From positions 62,001 through 126,000 of the forward strand of contig DATIYT010000047.1 of NCBI GenBank assembly GCA_035517495.1: 64,000 bases of DNA, in the 5' to 3' direction. The stretch comes from DASZHJ01 sp035517495 (lineage in GTDB: Bacteria > Pseudomonadota > Alphaproteobacteria > ATCC43930 > CGMCC-115725). Within the stretch, counting starts at the first letter, position 1, and each line of letters begins with the position of its first letter. The position numbers were made by a program, and so were the translations under genes. Under the pieces are notes generated by a model. It was given only the letters and a program-made list of their open reading frames with translations, did no database searches and was not told where the DNA came from. Shown here in pieces: positions 7,419-16,283 of the stretch.

Positions 7419-8384
7419 TCAGCGCCCTCGCTGCCGCGCGATGAGGCCGATCGCGTTCGCCACCAGCCGCGCTGCCACGAGTGCGCCCTGTTGCTGGATG
7501 TCGCGCTCGGGCATGAACTCGACGATATCGAATGCGGCAATCGTGGCGCGCTGTGCCGCACCTCGGAGCAGCTCGACAGTTTGCCAATAGCTGAGCCCGC
7601 CCGGCGCCGGGCCGATGACACCGGGGATGACGGTCGGGTCGAGCCCATCGCAGTCGATGGTGATGAGGAGGTTGGGTCCCGCGGGAATGGCTTCGAGCGC
7701 CGCCGATATGCCGTGCGCCGCAACCTCGCGTCCCCCAACGAAGATGACGCCCGCGGCGCGGGCATCGTCGAAGTCGGAGACGCGGGCGCTCCCGGTGCCG
7801 CGGGCGCCCACCTGAATGATGCGCTTGATCCAGCCCATCTCGCTGGCGCGCCGCATCGTCGAGGAGAGACCGAGCCGGATGCCCTGCACCTCGTCCCGCC
7901 AGTCGATATGCGCGTCGACCTGGAGCACGGTGAAGGGGCCGCGCCCTTCGAATGCCTGAAACAACGGAATCGGCACCGAGTCGTCGCCACCCAGCACCAC
8001 CGGAACGGCGCCGCCCTCGAGCAGGGTCCGAGCCGCCGCGGTGATCTTGGCTCGGTTGCCGGAGGCATCGTTGGGGTCGATCGCGAGATCGCCGCAATCG
8101 ACCGCGGTGATGCCCTCCGGCAGCATGCGGCCACCGAGGTCGAAATCCATGTGGTCGCGGGCGCCCGCCCAATTGGCGATACCGCTACGGATCGCCTGCG
8201 GCGCATTGGCGCAATAAGCCCCGACCGCAGGGTAAGGCGTCGCGGTCGCGGCGCCGAAGATCGCGATGTCGGCCTTGGCGGCGTCGGCGAGCGTCGACGA
8301 CGGCAGGTCGAGGAATGTCGCGGCCGTCGTCTTGCCGTAGATGGCGCCGACCTGCGAGGGTGCGCGGGCCTCGTCTGCTGACAT
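7419..8384 (-). CDS. Ureohydrolase (arginase/agmatinase family)
   Basis: A 321-residue binuclear-manganese-type hydrolase of the arginase/agmatinase superfamily, expected to release urea from a guanidino compound or act on a related C-N bond. Metal motifs: DAHID at 157-161, DCDGLDP at 244-250, EFMPERD at 289-295. The first motif reads GGDDS at 132-136, where the family normally has GGDHS; the usual metal-binding His is replaced by Asp. The ATG has GGAAGG upstream. It is the last gene of an apparent operon with an alpha/beta hydrolase and a flavin-dependent oxidoreductase. The altered ligand argues against a plain agmatinase. Confidence 0.87.
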   Translation of the reverse strand: MSADEARAPSQVGAIYGKTTAATFLDLPSSTLADAAKADIAIFGAATATPYPAVGAYCANAPQAIRSGIANWAGARDHMDFDLGGRMLPEGITAVDCGDLAIDPNDASGNRAKITAAARTLLEGGAVPVVLGGDDSVPIPLFQAFEGRGPFTVLQVDAHIDWRDEVQGIRLGLSSTMRRASEMGWIKRIIQVGARGTGSARVSDFDDARAAGVIFVGGREVAAHGISAALEAIPAGPNLLITIDCDGLDPTVIPGVIGPAPGGLSYWQTVELLRGAAQRATIAAFDIVEFMPERDIQQQGALVAARLVANAIGLIARQRGR

Positions 8385-8438
8385 GTTTTCCTTCCCCGTG
8401 TTTGGGCGAGCCGAGTTTGTCTCCTGTCTCGCTCCGAC

Positions 8439-9476
8439 TCAGCGGAATGCCGGTACCACCTCCCGGCAGAACAATTCCATGGCGCGCTTTTGCTCTGAAT
8501 GTTCAAGGCCCATGCTGGCGGAGTAAACGAACTCATCGACGCCAAGCTCCTCATAAAGCCTAAGCTTGGCAATCACCTGTTCGGGCGACCCGAACATCAG
8601 ATTTCTTTCGAGCATGGCGCCGTTGTATTCATCGCGGTTCGCGAGCTCAGCCAGCGGGATCTGCTTGGGGAACCCGTTTTCGACGTCGCCGAGGTTGCGA
8701 AACAAATTTTCGAACTGACCCAGCGAGCGCTGGACCGCGGCGATGGCCTTGTCTCGGCTCGCGGTATTTTCATAGACCGCCACGTGTCGCATCATCGCGA
8801 AGATGGGGCGTCGCTTGCCGGGATTGGCGGCTAGCGCGTCGAGCAGGCGCTGTTTATAGGTTTCGGCCTCGGACATCGGCCTCGTAAGCGGCCAGCAGAT
8901 GATATTGCAGCCATGCTTCACCGCGTAGTCGTAGGTGATCGGCGCGCGGGCCGCGATCCAAAGAGGAGGATGCGGCTTTTGCAGCGGCTTCGGGACAGAA
9001 GTCGCCGTCGGGAACGACCAGAACTCGCCTCGGTGCTCATAATCCCCCGCCCACAGCGCCTTCAGGGCCGGGAGCATCTCCTGCATGTAGCGCCACCCAT
9101 CCGTCTGATCGAGACCGGGGTGCATCCGGTCGAACTCGCGCTGATAGGCGCCCGATCCAATGCCGAATTCAAGTCGTCCGCCGGTAATGAGATCGGTGAG
9201 CGCCGCCTCGCCCGCGAGCTTGATCGGGTGCCAGTAGGGAGCGACCGCAACCGCCGTTCCAAGCCGGATGCGGTCGGTATGGGCTGCCCACCATGTCAGC
9301 AGCACGAAAGGATTGGGGGCGATGGTCATCTCGAGCGCATGATGCTCCGCCGCCCAAACGGTGCTGAATCCGCCGCGCTCGGCCATCTGCACCATTTCCA
9401 AGGTGTGGCGCTCCACGTCGCGCATGTCGACGCTCTGATCCAGACGCTGCAGATTGATCGCCAATTGAAATTTCAA
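8439..9476 (-). CDS. Luciferase-like (LLM class) flavin-dependent oxidoreductase
   Basis: A 345-residue TIM-barrel monooxygenase of the bacterial luciferase/alkanal family using reduced flavin. Family features: an N-terminal strand MKFQLAINLQR, GFSTVWAAEHHALEM, RIRLGTAVAVAPYWHPIKLAGE, GRLEFGIGSGAYQREF, and a C-terminal GSPEQVIAKLRLYEELGVDEF. Middle gene of the minus-strand set hydrolase - LLM - ureohydrolase, 19 bp after the hydrolase stop. Such enzymes often insert oxygen into C-H, C-S or C-N bonds of xenobiotics; the substrate here is unknown. Confidence 0.9.
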   Translation of the reverse strand: MKFQLAINLQRLDQSVDMRDVERHTLEMVQMAERGGFSTVWAAEHHALEMTIAPNPFVLLTWWAAHTDRIRLGTAVAVAPYWHPIKLAGEAALTDLITGGRLEFGIGSGAYQREFDRMHPGLDQTDGWRYMQEMLPALKALWAGDYEHRGEFWSFPTATSVPKPLQKPHPPLWIAARAPITYDYAVKHGCNIICWPLTRPMSEAETYKQRLLDALAANPGKRRPIFAMMRHVAVYENTASRDKAIAAVQRSLGQFENLFRNLGDVENGFPKQIPLAELANRDEYNGAMLERNLMFGSPEQVIAKLRLYEELGVDEFVYSASMGLEHSEQKRAMELFCREVVPAFR

Positions 9477-9495
9477 GCCCGTGTCCCTTCTCGCA

Positions 9496-10275
9496 TCAGC
9501 TCGGCGACAGAAATCCCAGCAGCAATTCGGAGATTGTTTCCGGCGCCTCCAGCAATACGCTGTGCTTCAATCCCGGCAAAATGTGCAACTCCGAGCCGGG
9601 GATCGACTGGTGCATGAAGCGTGCCATGCGCGTGTTCGATCCGACGTCGTGCTCGCCGGTGACGATCAGCGTTGGATGGCGAATTTCGCCGAGACGCGGG
9701 CCGAGATCGCCCTCGGCGAAGACCGCGTAAGCCGCACAATAGGAGCGGTGGTCGTTCGCCTTTAGCTCCTCGAGGCGCTGACGAACGATCTCGGGATGCG
9801 CCCGGCGGAATTCCTCGGTGAACCAGCGGTCATCAGCCGCCGACGCGACGGAAGCGATGCCCTCCTCCCGAACCTTTCGCGCGCGGGCCATGACGCCCGC
9901 CCGCTCCTCTGCCGTTCGACCCGCGACGGCGCTGATGAACGCCACTTTCATGACCCTTTCGGGATGTGCCAGCACGAAGGCCTGCGCGATCATGCCGCCG
10001 AGGGAAAATCCAGCGAGGTGCGTTTTCTCGACCCCAAGCGTGTCCAGGACCAGGGAGACATCTTCCAGAAAATCCTCGAGCCGGCAGTTCTCGATGCGGC
10101 TCGACCGCCCGTGTCCGCGCAGATCCAGGCGAATGACACGGAACCGCCGCGACAGCCGCTCGGCGATCGCGTCCCAACTGCGAAGCTCCGCTCCGACCCC
10201 GTGCACCAGCATAAGCGGCGGGCCCGATCCTTCGCTCAGGTAGTTTATTTCAATGCCCTTTCTCTCCACCTTCAT
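9496..10275 (-). CDS. Alpha/beta-fold hydrolase
   Basis: A 259-residue hydrolase, similar in layout to 3-oxoadipate enol-lactonase and related esterases. Oxyanion region LVHGVGAELRSW near 25-36, nucleophile elbow GFSLGGM near 90, acid in TGEHDVGS and His in GLKHSVLLEAP near the C-terminus complete the Ser-Asp-His triad. The ATG at 10275 (MKVERKGIEINYL) has GGGAGAG upstream; the longer frame to 10635 would run through the regulator's promoter. First gene of the operon ending at 7419 and divergent from the GntR-type regulator, which probably controls it. Confidence 0.9.
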   Translation of the reverse strand: MKVERKGIEINYLSEGSGPPLMLVHGVGAELRSWDAIAERLSRRFRVIRLDLRGHGRSSRIENCRLEDFLEDVSLVLDTLGVEKTHLAGFSLGGMIAQAFVLAHPERVMKVAFISAVAGRTAEERAGVMARARKVREEGIASVASAADDRWFTEEFRRAHPEIVRQRLEELKANDHRSYCAAYAVFAEGDLGPRLGEIRHPTLIVTGEHDVGSNTRMARFMHQSIPGSELHILPGLKHSVLLEAPETISELLLGFLSPS

Positions 10276-10405
10276 CGGTCTCTCCCTTTCCTGCGAACCT
10301 GCCGCACAGCCGCCTGCGATGATAGCGCGATCTTCGGTCCGAGGTGTTGAATCGTCGTATAAGTGTGAGACACTACCCTCTTGCAGATTGAGGAGGAGGA
10401 GCCAC

Positions 10406-11119
10406 TTGGCGGCTGGTCGAGGAACTGCGGGCGCGCTTCGGGTTGCGAAGGACATGCCCAGCCTGCGCGAGCTCACCACCCGCACGCTCCGTGGCGCCAT
10501 ACTCAATATGCATTTCAAGCCGAAGCAGCGGCTCGTCGAGCGACAGCTTTGCGAGGAGACCGGCGTCAGCCGGACCTGCGTGCGCGAGGCCCTGCGCAGC
10601 CTCGAAGCGGAAGGGCTGGTGGAGCGCGTTCCCAACCGCGGCCTGTTCGTGGCTTCGGTCTCCGCGGACGAGGCTCGTCAAATCTACGAGGTGCGTGCCG
10701 CGCTCGAGCCGGCGTTCGCGGCGCGTTTCGTCGAGCGAGCGACCAGCCGCGAGATGGAGAGCCTGCGGGCCGCCTATCTGCAACTCGAAAAGGTCGTCAC
10801 CAGAAAGCCGGTGATCGCCTATGTCGACGCGCTCGACGATTTCTACGACGTCATCCTCCGGGGCGCCGGCAACGACGTCGCCCGCGCCTTGCTGCAAAGC
10901 CTGCGCGCGCGCATGCGCTTTCTGCGCGCGCTCACGGCCGATGCCGCCGACGTCGCCCGCAAGCGTGAGACTCTTGCCCGCATGCGAGAGATAATGGAGT
11001 CGGCGCTCGCGCGCGATGCTGAAGCGATGGCGGAGCGCTGCCGCGCCTTCGTCGAGCGCTCGGCTAAATTCGCGATTCTCGTGCTGCGCCGCCAAGAGGA
11101 AAGTGCAAGCGTGGAGTGA
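10406..11119 (+). CDS. GntR-family transcriptional regulator, FCD subfamily
   Basis: A 237-residue regulator: a winged helix-turn-helix in the first third (LREALRSLEAEGLVERVPNRGLFVASV is the typical wing region) and an FCD ligand-binding domain (YEVRAALEPAFAARFVERAT, FYDVILRGAGNDVARALLQSL). FCD domains usually bind small carboxylates, often through a metal. The TTG at 10406 is preferred because AGGAGGAGGA stands at 10391-10400; the ATG at 10454 has its purine run only one base away. Divergent from the hydrolase/LLM/ureohydrolase operon and tail to tail with a second LLM gene. GGTATAC-type palindromes at 12351-12366 and 16292-16301 are candidate binding sites. Confidence 0.9.
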   Translation: MAAGRGTAGALRVAKDMPSLRELTTRTLRGAILNMHFKPKQRLVERQLCEETGVSRTCVREALRSLEAEGLVERVPNRGLFVASVSADEARQIYEVRAALEPAFAARFVERATSREMESLRAAYLQLEKVVTRKPVIAYVDALDDFYDVILRGAGNDVARALLQSLRARMRFLRALTADAADVARKRETLARMREIMESALARDAEAMAERCRAFVERSAKFAILVLRRQEESASVE

Positions 11120-11131
11120 ATGCCCGACGGC

Positions 11132-12316
11132 TCATTCCGCCGCCGCGACCCTGGGCTTGCGGCGCGCGAGCCTCTCGTTGAGGCGCGGGATCACCTCGTC
11201 GATGAAGAGGCGGAGGCTGCGCATGGTGTGTTCGTGGTCGAGGCCCGGCCACGAGGATTTGACCACCACCTGCTCGATACCGACATCGACCTCCAATTCC
11301 TCGAGCTTCTCGGCAACGTGGTCCGGCGAACCGAACAGCACCGAGCGCGGCCCCACGAAATCGTAAGTCAGCTTCTTCTTGTACTGCGCCTCGAGCCTGG
11401 GATCGAGCCGCTCGCCGGGATCGAGGAATATCTTCGGGCCACGCCAGTTCGCGAAGTTGAGCGCGCCCATCATCGGCTCCTCCGCGATGCGGCGCGCTTC
11501 CGTCTCGTTCTCGGCGACAAAAATCTCGCGCATGATGGCCGTCCGGGCGCCGAGCGGAAGATCGACGCCGCACGCCTTTTTGGCGGTGTCGCGATAGAGG
11601 CGCAGCCGCTCCTTGAGCGAAGCGACGCTGGGCCGCCACATGATGATGCCGCAGTCGTTGGCGGCGGCGTATTCGATCGAACGGTCGGAATCGACCATTT
11701 GCCAGAGCGGCGGATGCGGGCGCTGATAGGGCCGCGGGTAGGTCGTGAGCTTGACCAGCTCGCCGGTCGCAGCGTCGACATAAGCGGGATCGTTGACGCT
11801 GTGGGCGCGGTCGGCGCGGAAGCCCGGCGCCGGAAACTGATAGAATTGGCCGCGATGGGAGAATCGGTCCTCCGACAGCGCCTTCTTGATGATCTCGAAG
11901 GTCTCGGTGAAGACCTTGAAGTTCTGCTCCTGATTGTTCGGATCGGCGATCGGATTGAGGTTGGTCGCTTCGAGTCCGTAATTTCCGCGGCCGACGCCGA
12001 TTTCGAGACGCCCGTCGGTAAGGTTATCGAGCAGCGCCAAATCCTCGGCGAGGCGGATCGGGTGCCAGTGCGTGATGATCGCCGCGGCGAGTCCCAAACG
12101 GATGCGCTTGGTGCGGACCGCGAGGTCCGCCAGGGCGAGCAACGGGTTCCCGAGCAGCTCGCGTCCCCAGATGCTGAAGTGGTGTTCGGGAAGCCAGATG
12201 TAGTCGAAGCCACCCTCGTCCAGCAGGATCGCCAATTCGCGCATCTCCGCGATGAGATCGCGATAGGGACGCTTCTGCGTGGGGTCCTTCAGGTTTTCGA
12301 AATACCCGAACTTCAT
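11132..12316 (-). CDS. Luciferase-like (LLM class) flavin-dependent oxidoreductase
   Basis: A 394-residue TIM-barrel flavin monooxygenase. N-terminal MKFGYFENL, EGGFDYIWLPEHHFS, RIRLGLAAAIITHWHPIRLAED, GRLEIGVGRGNYGLEATNL and C-terminal VLFGSPDHVAEKLEELEVDVGIEQVVV match the family. It is longer than the LLM protein at 8439-9476 and has a Pro-rich insertion (YPRPYQRPHPPLWQ). The ATG at 12316 has GGGAGAT upstream; an in-frame extension to 12472 crosses the promoter. A perfect inverted repeat at 12351-12366, about 35 bp upstream, lies where a regulator would block or steer this promoter. Confidence 0.9.
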   Translation of the reverse strand: MKFGYFENLKDPTQKRPYRDLIAEMRELAILLDEGGFDYIWLPEHHFSIWGRELLGNPLLALADLAVRTKRIRLGLAAAIITHWHPIRLAEDLALLDNLTDGRLEIGVGRGNYGLEATNLNPIADPNNQEQNFKVFTETFEIIKKALSEDRFSHRGQFYQFPAPGFRADRAHSVNDPAYVDAATGELVKLTTYPRPYQRPHPPLWQMVDSDRSIEYAAANDCGIIMWRPSVASLKERLRLYRDTAKKACGVDLPLGARTAIMREIFVAENETEARRIAEEPMMGALNFANWRGPKIFLDPGERLDPRLEAQYKKKLTYDFVGPRSVLFGSPDHVAEKLEELEVDVGIEQVVVKSSWPGLDHEHTMRSLRLFIDEVIPRLNERLARRKPRVAAAE

Positions 12317-12350
12317 CGCCGATCTCCCGTGCCAGGCCTCGCAGTAATAG

Positions 12351-12366
12351 TGTATACCATCATACA
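12351..12366. promoter_or_regulatory. Candidate GntR-type operator TGTAT-N6-ATACA
   Basis: A perfect inverted repeat, TGTAT (12351-12355), six bases, ATACA (12362-12366). On the minus strand it contains GGTATAC, the core of sites bound by several FCD-type GntR regulators (NanR GGTATA repeats, ExuR/UxuR GGTATACC). It lies 35 bp upstream of the LLM gene start at 12316 and about 155 bp before the dipeptide permease gene at 12522. Confidence 0.45.
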
Positions 12367-12521
12367 GAAAAGGCCAATGGAGCGACGTAGCGCCCGGGAG
12401 GGCTCGGAAATGGCGGCTTTCGCGGATCGGCATCGGATGCACGGCGCCGCCGTTCGGGATGCGACGGGCCACCGTTCCAAGCTATTCTTGGCTGCGTGCT
12501 TACCTTAGGCGTTGAAGCGAC

Positions 12522-13460
12522 ATGCTGACCCTCATAGTGCGGCGACTGCTGCTCGCGGTGCCCAACGTGGTTCTGATCTCCGCGCTGCTGTTCTTCAGCG
12601 TTTCCGGTTTGCTCGGCAGCCCGGCAGGACTGATGCTGGGTCAGGACGCGAGCCCCGAGGCAATCGCGCAGCTCAATGCCAAGATGGGTTTCGATCAACC
12701 GCTCTATGCACAATATCTCCATTGGATCGGGAACGCGCTCGGCGGCGATCTTGGCCACTCCTACGCGACGCAGGAGAGCGTGGCGGAGGCGATACTGCCG
12801 CGCATCCCCGTGACCGCGGAATTGGCCATTCTTGCGATCGTGGTGGCGACCCTGGGCGCAACTGTTCTCAACAGCCTCACCGTCGCTCGCCGATTGGTGC
12901 GGCCGTTCGCGGTTGCTCTGGGCATTCTGGGTATCACGGTGCCGAACTTCATGCTGGGCGTTTCCCTGATCTTCCTGTTCTCGGTGAAACTCGGTTGGCT
13001 CCCCACCACGGGTTGGGCGCCGTGGTCGGAGGGGATCATCGAGCACTTGCGGCATCTGCTGCTTCCGGTGCTGACGCTCTCGGCGTTCTATTTCGGCTCC
13101 TTCAGCCTGGTCTATCGGGCCGAGTACGAAGCCGTGCGCAAGCAGCTCTACGTCCGGGTGGCGCGCGCCAAAGGGCTCTCGGAGACGGCGGTCTCGTTCA
13201 AGCACGTGCTGCCCAATTCGATACTTCCGGTCATCACGTATATCGGGATCACGCTCGGACAGCTCACTGGCGGCGCGGTCGTCACCGAAACGGTGTTTTC
13301 GGTGCCGGGCACCGGCAACCTCTTCGTCAATGCCATTCTCGCGCGCGATTTCCCGGTCATGTTGGCGGTCAGCATGCTGATCATCGTCGGGGTCGTCGTC
13401 ATGAACCTGGTCGCCGACTTGCTCTACACCATCGCCAATCCCCGGATTCGCCTCGCTTGA
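12522..13460 (+). CDS. Dipeptide/oligopeptide-type ABC transporter permease (DppB-like)
   Basis: A 312-residue inner-membrane permease with about six membrane helices. N-terminal MLTLIVRRLLLAVPNVVLISAL, the large periplasmic region after helix 1 (AKMGFDQPLYAQYLHWIGNALGGDLGHSY), and the EAA-like coupling loop VARAKGLSETAVSFKHVLPNSILPVI are standard for the DppB group. It starts the operon permease - permease - ATPase - ATPase - binding protein, and its stop overlaps the next start. Confidence 0.92.
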   Translation: MLTLIVRRLLLAVPNVVLISALLFFSVSGLLGSPAGLMLGQDASPEAIAQLNAKMGFDQPLYAQYLHWIGNALGGDLGHSYATQESVAEAILPRIPVTAELAILAIVVATLGATVLNSLTVARRLVRPFAVALGILGITVPNFMLGVSLIFLFSVKLGWLPTTGWAPWSEGIIEHLRHLLLPVLTLSAFYFGSFSLVYRAEYEAVRKQLYVRVARAKGLSETAVSFKHVLPNSILPVITYIGITLGQLTGGAVVTETVFSVPGTGNLFVNAILARDFPVMLAVSMLIIVGVVVMNLVADLLYTIANPRIRLA

Positions 13461-14239
13461 TGCCGTTGCGCACCAAGCAGGTTGTCGGGCTCCTCATCAT
13501 CGTGGCCGCATGCCTCTGCGCGGGAGCGGCGCCTTTCCTTGCGACTCAGGACCCGACTCAGATCGGTCTCGTTTCCCTCGATCCGCCGTCGATGACGCAC
13601 TGGCTTGGAACCGACGAGCTCGGCCGCGACATTTTCAGCCGGCTGGTCTATGGCGCCCGAATCTCGCTGGGGGTCGGGATCGGCGCGGCGGTCGTCGCCA
13701 CTTTGCTCGGCGCGCCGGTCGGGCTCTGCGCCGGCTATTTCGGCGGCCGGTTCGATCTGATGGCGGTGCAGATCATCGACCTCTTTATAGCGCTGCCGGG
13801 CCTCGTGCTCGCGCTCATCATCACCGCCATGGTCGGCCCGTCGATCAAAAACCTCATCCTCATCCTGGGTTTCGTGATGTGGCCCGCGATTGCCCGGATG
13901 ATGCGAGGACAGACACTCGCGGTTCGGGAATCCGCCTTTGTCGAGGCGGCGCGCGCGGTGGGTGCGCAAGCCGGCTGGATCATTCGCCGGCATGTCTGGC
14001 CCAACGTCGCGCATGTGGCGGCGGCGCAATTCGCCGTGACGGTCGCTTTCGCGATATTCACCTCCTCCAGCCTGAGCTTTCTCGGTCTCGGCGTACCGCC
14101 GCCGACCCCCGATTGGGGTGGAATGGTGCGAACCGGGTTCGACTATCTGATCATCAACCCCGCCATGAGCATGGCGCCCGGTCTTGCCGTGGCGGTCACC
14201 GTGGCCGGCTTCTATCTCCTCGGATCGCGAGAAGGCTGA
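13460..14239 (+). CDS. Dipeptide/oligopeptide-type ABC transporter permease (DppC-like), short C-terminus
   Basis: A 259-residue permease partner. HWLGTDELGRDIFSRLVYGARISL near the N-terminus and the coupling loop EAARAVGAQAGWIIRRHVWPNVAHVA are DppC hallmarks. The ATG at 13460 shares bases with the stop of the first permease. The protein ends ...GFYLLGSREG, without the usual LGDxLRDxLDP tail. The next frame continues as DREKADAM into the ATPase start, which looks like a small deletion or frameshift trimmed the last few residues. The tail is cytoplasmic, so the protein may still work. Confidence 0.9.
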   Translation: MPLRTKQVVGLLIIVAACLCAGAAPFLATQDPTQIGLVSLDPPSMTHWLGTDELGRDIFSRLVYGARISLGVGIGAAVVATLLGAPVGLCAGYFGGRFDLMAVQIIDLFIALPGLVLALIITAMVGPSIKNLILILGFVMWPAIARMMRGQTLAVRESAFVEAARAVGAQAGWIIRRHVWPNVAHVAAAQFAVTVAFAIFTSSSLSFLGLGVPPPTPDWGGMVRTGFDYLIINPAMSMAPGLAVAVTVAGFYLLGSREG

Positions 14240-14243
14240 CGCC

Positions 14244-15263
14244 ATGATCGCGGATCCCTTGCTCGAAATACGCGACCTCTCCGTGAGCTTCGACACGCCG
14301 ACCGGACGCATGGCGGCGGTTCGCGGCGTCTCATTTGAGCTCGGCATAAGCGAGATCGTGGCGCTCGTCGGCGAATCCGGCTCGGGAAAGTCCAGCACCG
14401 GCCTCGCAATCATGGGCCTTCTCGACAAACATGAAGGCGTTTCCGTCAGTGGGCAAATCCTGCTGACTGGAAAAACCGGACGGCGTCAGGACCTCGCGCA
14501 ATTGCCGGAGCGCCAGATGCGCATGGTCCGCGGCAGCGATGTCGCGATGATTTTTCAAGAACCGCTGTCCTCGCTCAATCCGATCTACACGGTCGGCTCG
14601 CAAATCTGCGAAGCGATCCGCATCCACCGCTCGGTCTCCTTGCGCGAGGCTCGGCACGACGCATTGAAAGCGTTGACGGCGCTCGGGGTGCCGAACCCCA
14701 TTCAGTCGATGGCGCGCTATCCGCACCAGTTCTCGGGCGGGATGCGTCAGCGGGCGATGATCGCCATGGCGCTCGCTTGCCACCCCGCGCTTCTCATTGC
14801 CGACGAGCCCACGACTTCTCTCGACGTGACGATTCAAGCGCAGATCATCGACCACCTGCGCCGCATGCAGGCATCGACCAAGATGTCGATCCTGTTCATC
14901 ACCCATAACCTCGGACTGGTCGCCGAAATCGCCGACCGCGTGTTGGTGATGTACGCGGGGGAGATCGTCGAGAGCGGCCCCGTCCAGGCCGTGTTCCAGA
15001 CCCCGCGCATGCCCTACACGCAGGCGCTGCTGGAATCCCTGCCACGGATCGGCCGCACGCGCCGTCGCGGCGTCCGGCTTGAAGCGATACCCGGCAATGT
15101 CCCGAGTCCGGTAAGTCTCCCCGCGGGCTGCGCTTTCCATCCTCGCTGTGGACACCTGGCCGCCGGACTCTGCGACGTCCAGGCGCCTCCGCTGGAGAAC
15201 TGCGCCGCCGACCATCGCGTGCGCTGCCTGCGCTGGCGCGACATCGAGAGTGTGTCGCCATGA
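14244..15263 (+). CDS. Dipeptide/oligopeptide-type ABC transporter ATP-binding protein (DppD-like)
   Basis: A 339-residue ATPase. Walker A GESGSGKSS, signature motif FSGGMRQRAM, Walker B LLIADEPTTSLD, switch His in LFITHNLGL. The C-terminal oligopeptide-transporter extension has the cysteine-bearing sequence GCAFHPRCGH...LC. The start is the ATG at 14244, 4 bp after the permease stop. Its stop overlaps the start of the second ATPase by four bases, so the pair is made together. Confidence 0.93.
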   Translation: MIADPLLEIRDLSVSFDTPTGRMAAVRGVSFELGISEIVALVGESGSGKSSTGLAIMGLLDKHEGVSVSGQILLTGKTGRRQDLAQLPERQMRMVRGSDVAMIFQEPLSSLNPIYTVGSQICEAIRIHRSVSLREARHDALKALTALGVPNPIQSMARYPHQFSGGMRQRAMIAMALACHPALLIADEPTTSLDVTIQAQIIDHLRRMQASTKMSILFITHNLGLVAEIADRVLVMYAGEIVESGPVQAVFQTPRMPYTQALLESLPRIGRTRRRGVRLEAIPGNVPSPVSLPAGCAFHPRCGHLAAGLCDVQAPPLENCAADHRVRCLRWRDIESVSP

Positions 15264-16246
15264 GCGAGGAACCGCAGCCGCTTCTTGCGGTCGAAGGTTT
15301 GCGCAAATGGTTCGAAGTTCGCCGCGGTCTCTTCCCGCGCGCTTCTGAGGTCGTGAAAGCGGTCGATGATGTTTCCTTCACGGTGAAGCCAAGAGAGGTG
15401 CTGGGGCTCGCAGGGGAATCCGGCTCGGGCAAGACCACCATCGGCCGCACGATCCTGCGCCTCTTGGAACCGACCGCCGGGCGCGTTCTCTTCGAGGGAA
15501 CGGACGTGATGGCCTTTGGGCCGGAGGGTCTCCGCCGCTTTCGCCGCAAAGCGCAAATCGTGTTCCAAGACCCTTTCGCGGCTCTCGACCCCACGATGAC
15601 GGTGACCAAGATCGTGTCGGAACCGCTTCAAGTGCAGGGTCTCTGCCGCGATCGCCGCGAACGTCTCGACCGGGTCGCGGCGCTGTTGGAGAGCGTCGGT
15701 CTTTCGCGCGATTTCATGGCTCGGAAACCCGATCAGATGTCCGGCGGGCAGCGCCAGCGCGTGGTGATCGCCCGCGCGTTGGCGGTCGATCCGGTTTTCA
15801 TCGTCGCCGACGAGCCGGTCTCCGCGCTCGATGTTTCGATCCAAGCTCAGATCGTCAATTTGCTGAGCGAGCTCAGGGAGCGGCTCGGTCTCGCGATGCT
15901 GTTCATCTCGCATGACATCGCGGTGATGGAGTATCTCTCCGACCGGATCGCCGTCCTCTATTTGGGGCGGCTGATGGAGATAGGACCAAGCGACGAGCTA
16001 TGCCTCAATCCCAAGCACCCCTACACGGAAGCGCTGCTCTCCGCTGTTCCCGATCCCGATCCGCAGCACCGCCGCAAGCGAATTCTTCTCGCGGGCGACA
16101 TTCCAAACCCCACGGACCCGCCCAGCGGCTGCGTCTTTCGTACGCGCTGCCCCTATGCGATCTCCGAGTGCGCGAAAACCGTGCCACCCCTGCGCGGCAT
16201 TGGTCCCGGGCGGTTCGTCGCTTGTTTGCGCGACGACGTGCTGTGA
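15260..16246 (+). CDS. Dipeptide/oligopeptide-type ABC transporter ATP-binding protein (DppF-like)
   Basis: A 328-residue ATPase. Walker A GESGSGKTT, signature MSGGQRQRVV, Walker B FIVADEPVSALD, switch His MLFISHDIAV, and the C-terminal peptide-transporter domain with GCVFRTRCPYAISEC. It heterodimerises with the product of 14244-15263 on the permease pair. It overlaps the upstream ATPase gene by ATGA and is followed after about 120 bp by the binding-protein gene, which has its own promoter. Confidence 0.93.
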   Translation: MSEEPQPLLAVEGLRKWFEVRRGLFPRASEVVKAVDDVSFTVKPREVLGLAGESGSGKTTIGRTILRLLEPTAGRVLFEGTDVMAFGPEGLRRFRRKAQIVFQDPFAALDPTMTVTKIVSEPLQVQGLCRDRRERLDRVAALLESVGLSRDFMARKPDQMSGGQRQRVVIARALAVDPVFIVADEPVSALDVSIQAQIVNLLSELRERLGLAMLFISHDIAVMEYLSDRIAVLYLGRLMEIGPSDELCLNPKHPYTEALLSAVPDPDPQHRRKRILLAGDIPNPTDPPSGCVFRTRCPYAISECAKTVPPLRGIGPGRFVACLRDDVL

Positions 16247-16283
16247 GCACGCCCCGATGGTCTCCGCGTTTGCGGGCGCGGAA

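Noticed and set aside
10373..11095. A 240-codon minus-strand frame opposite the GntR regulator
   Set aside because: Charged, repetitive shadow composition; the plus strand has a full winged-helix and FCD domain with a strong ribosome site.
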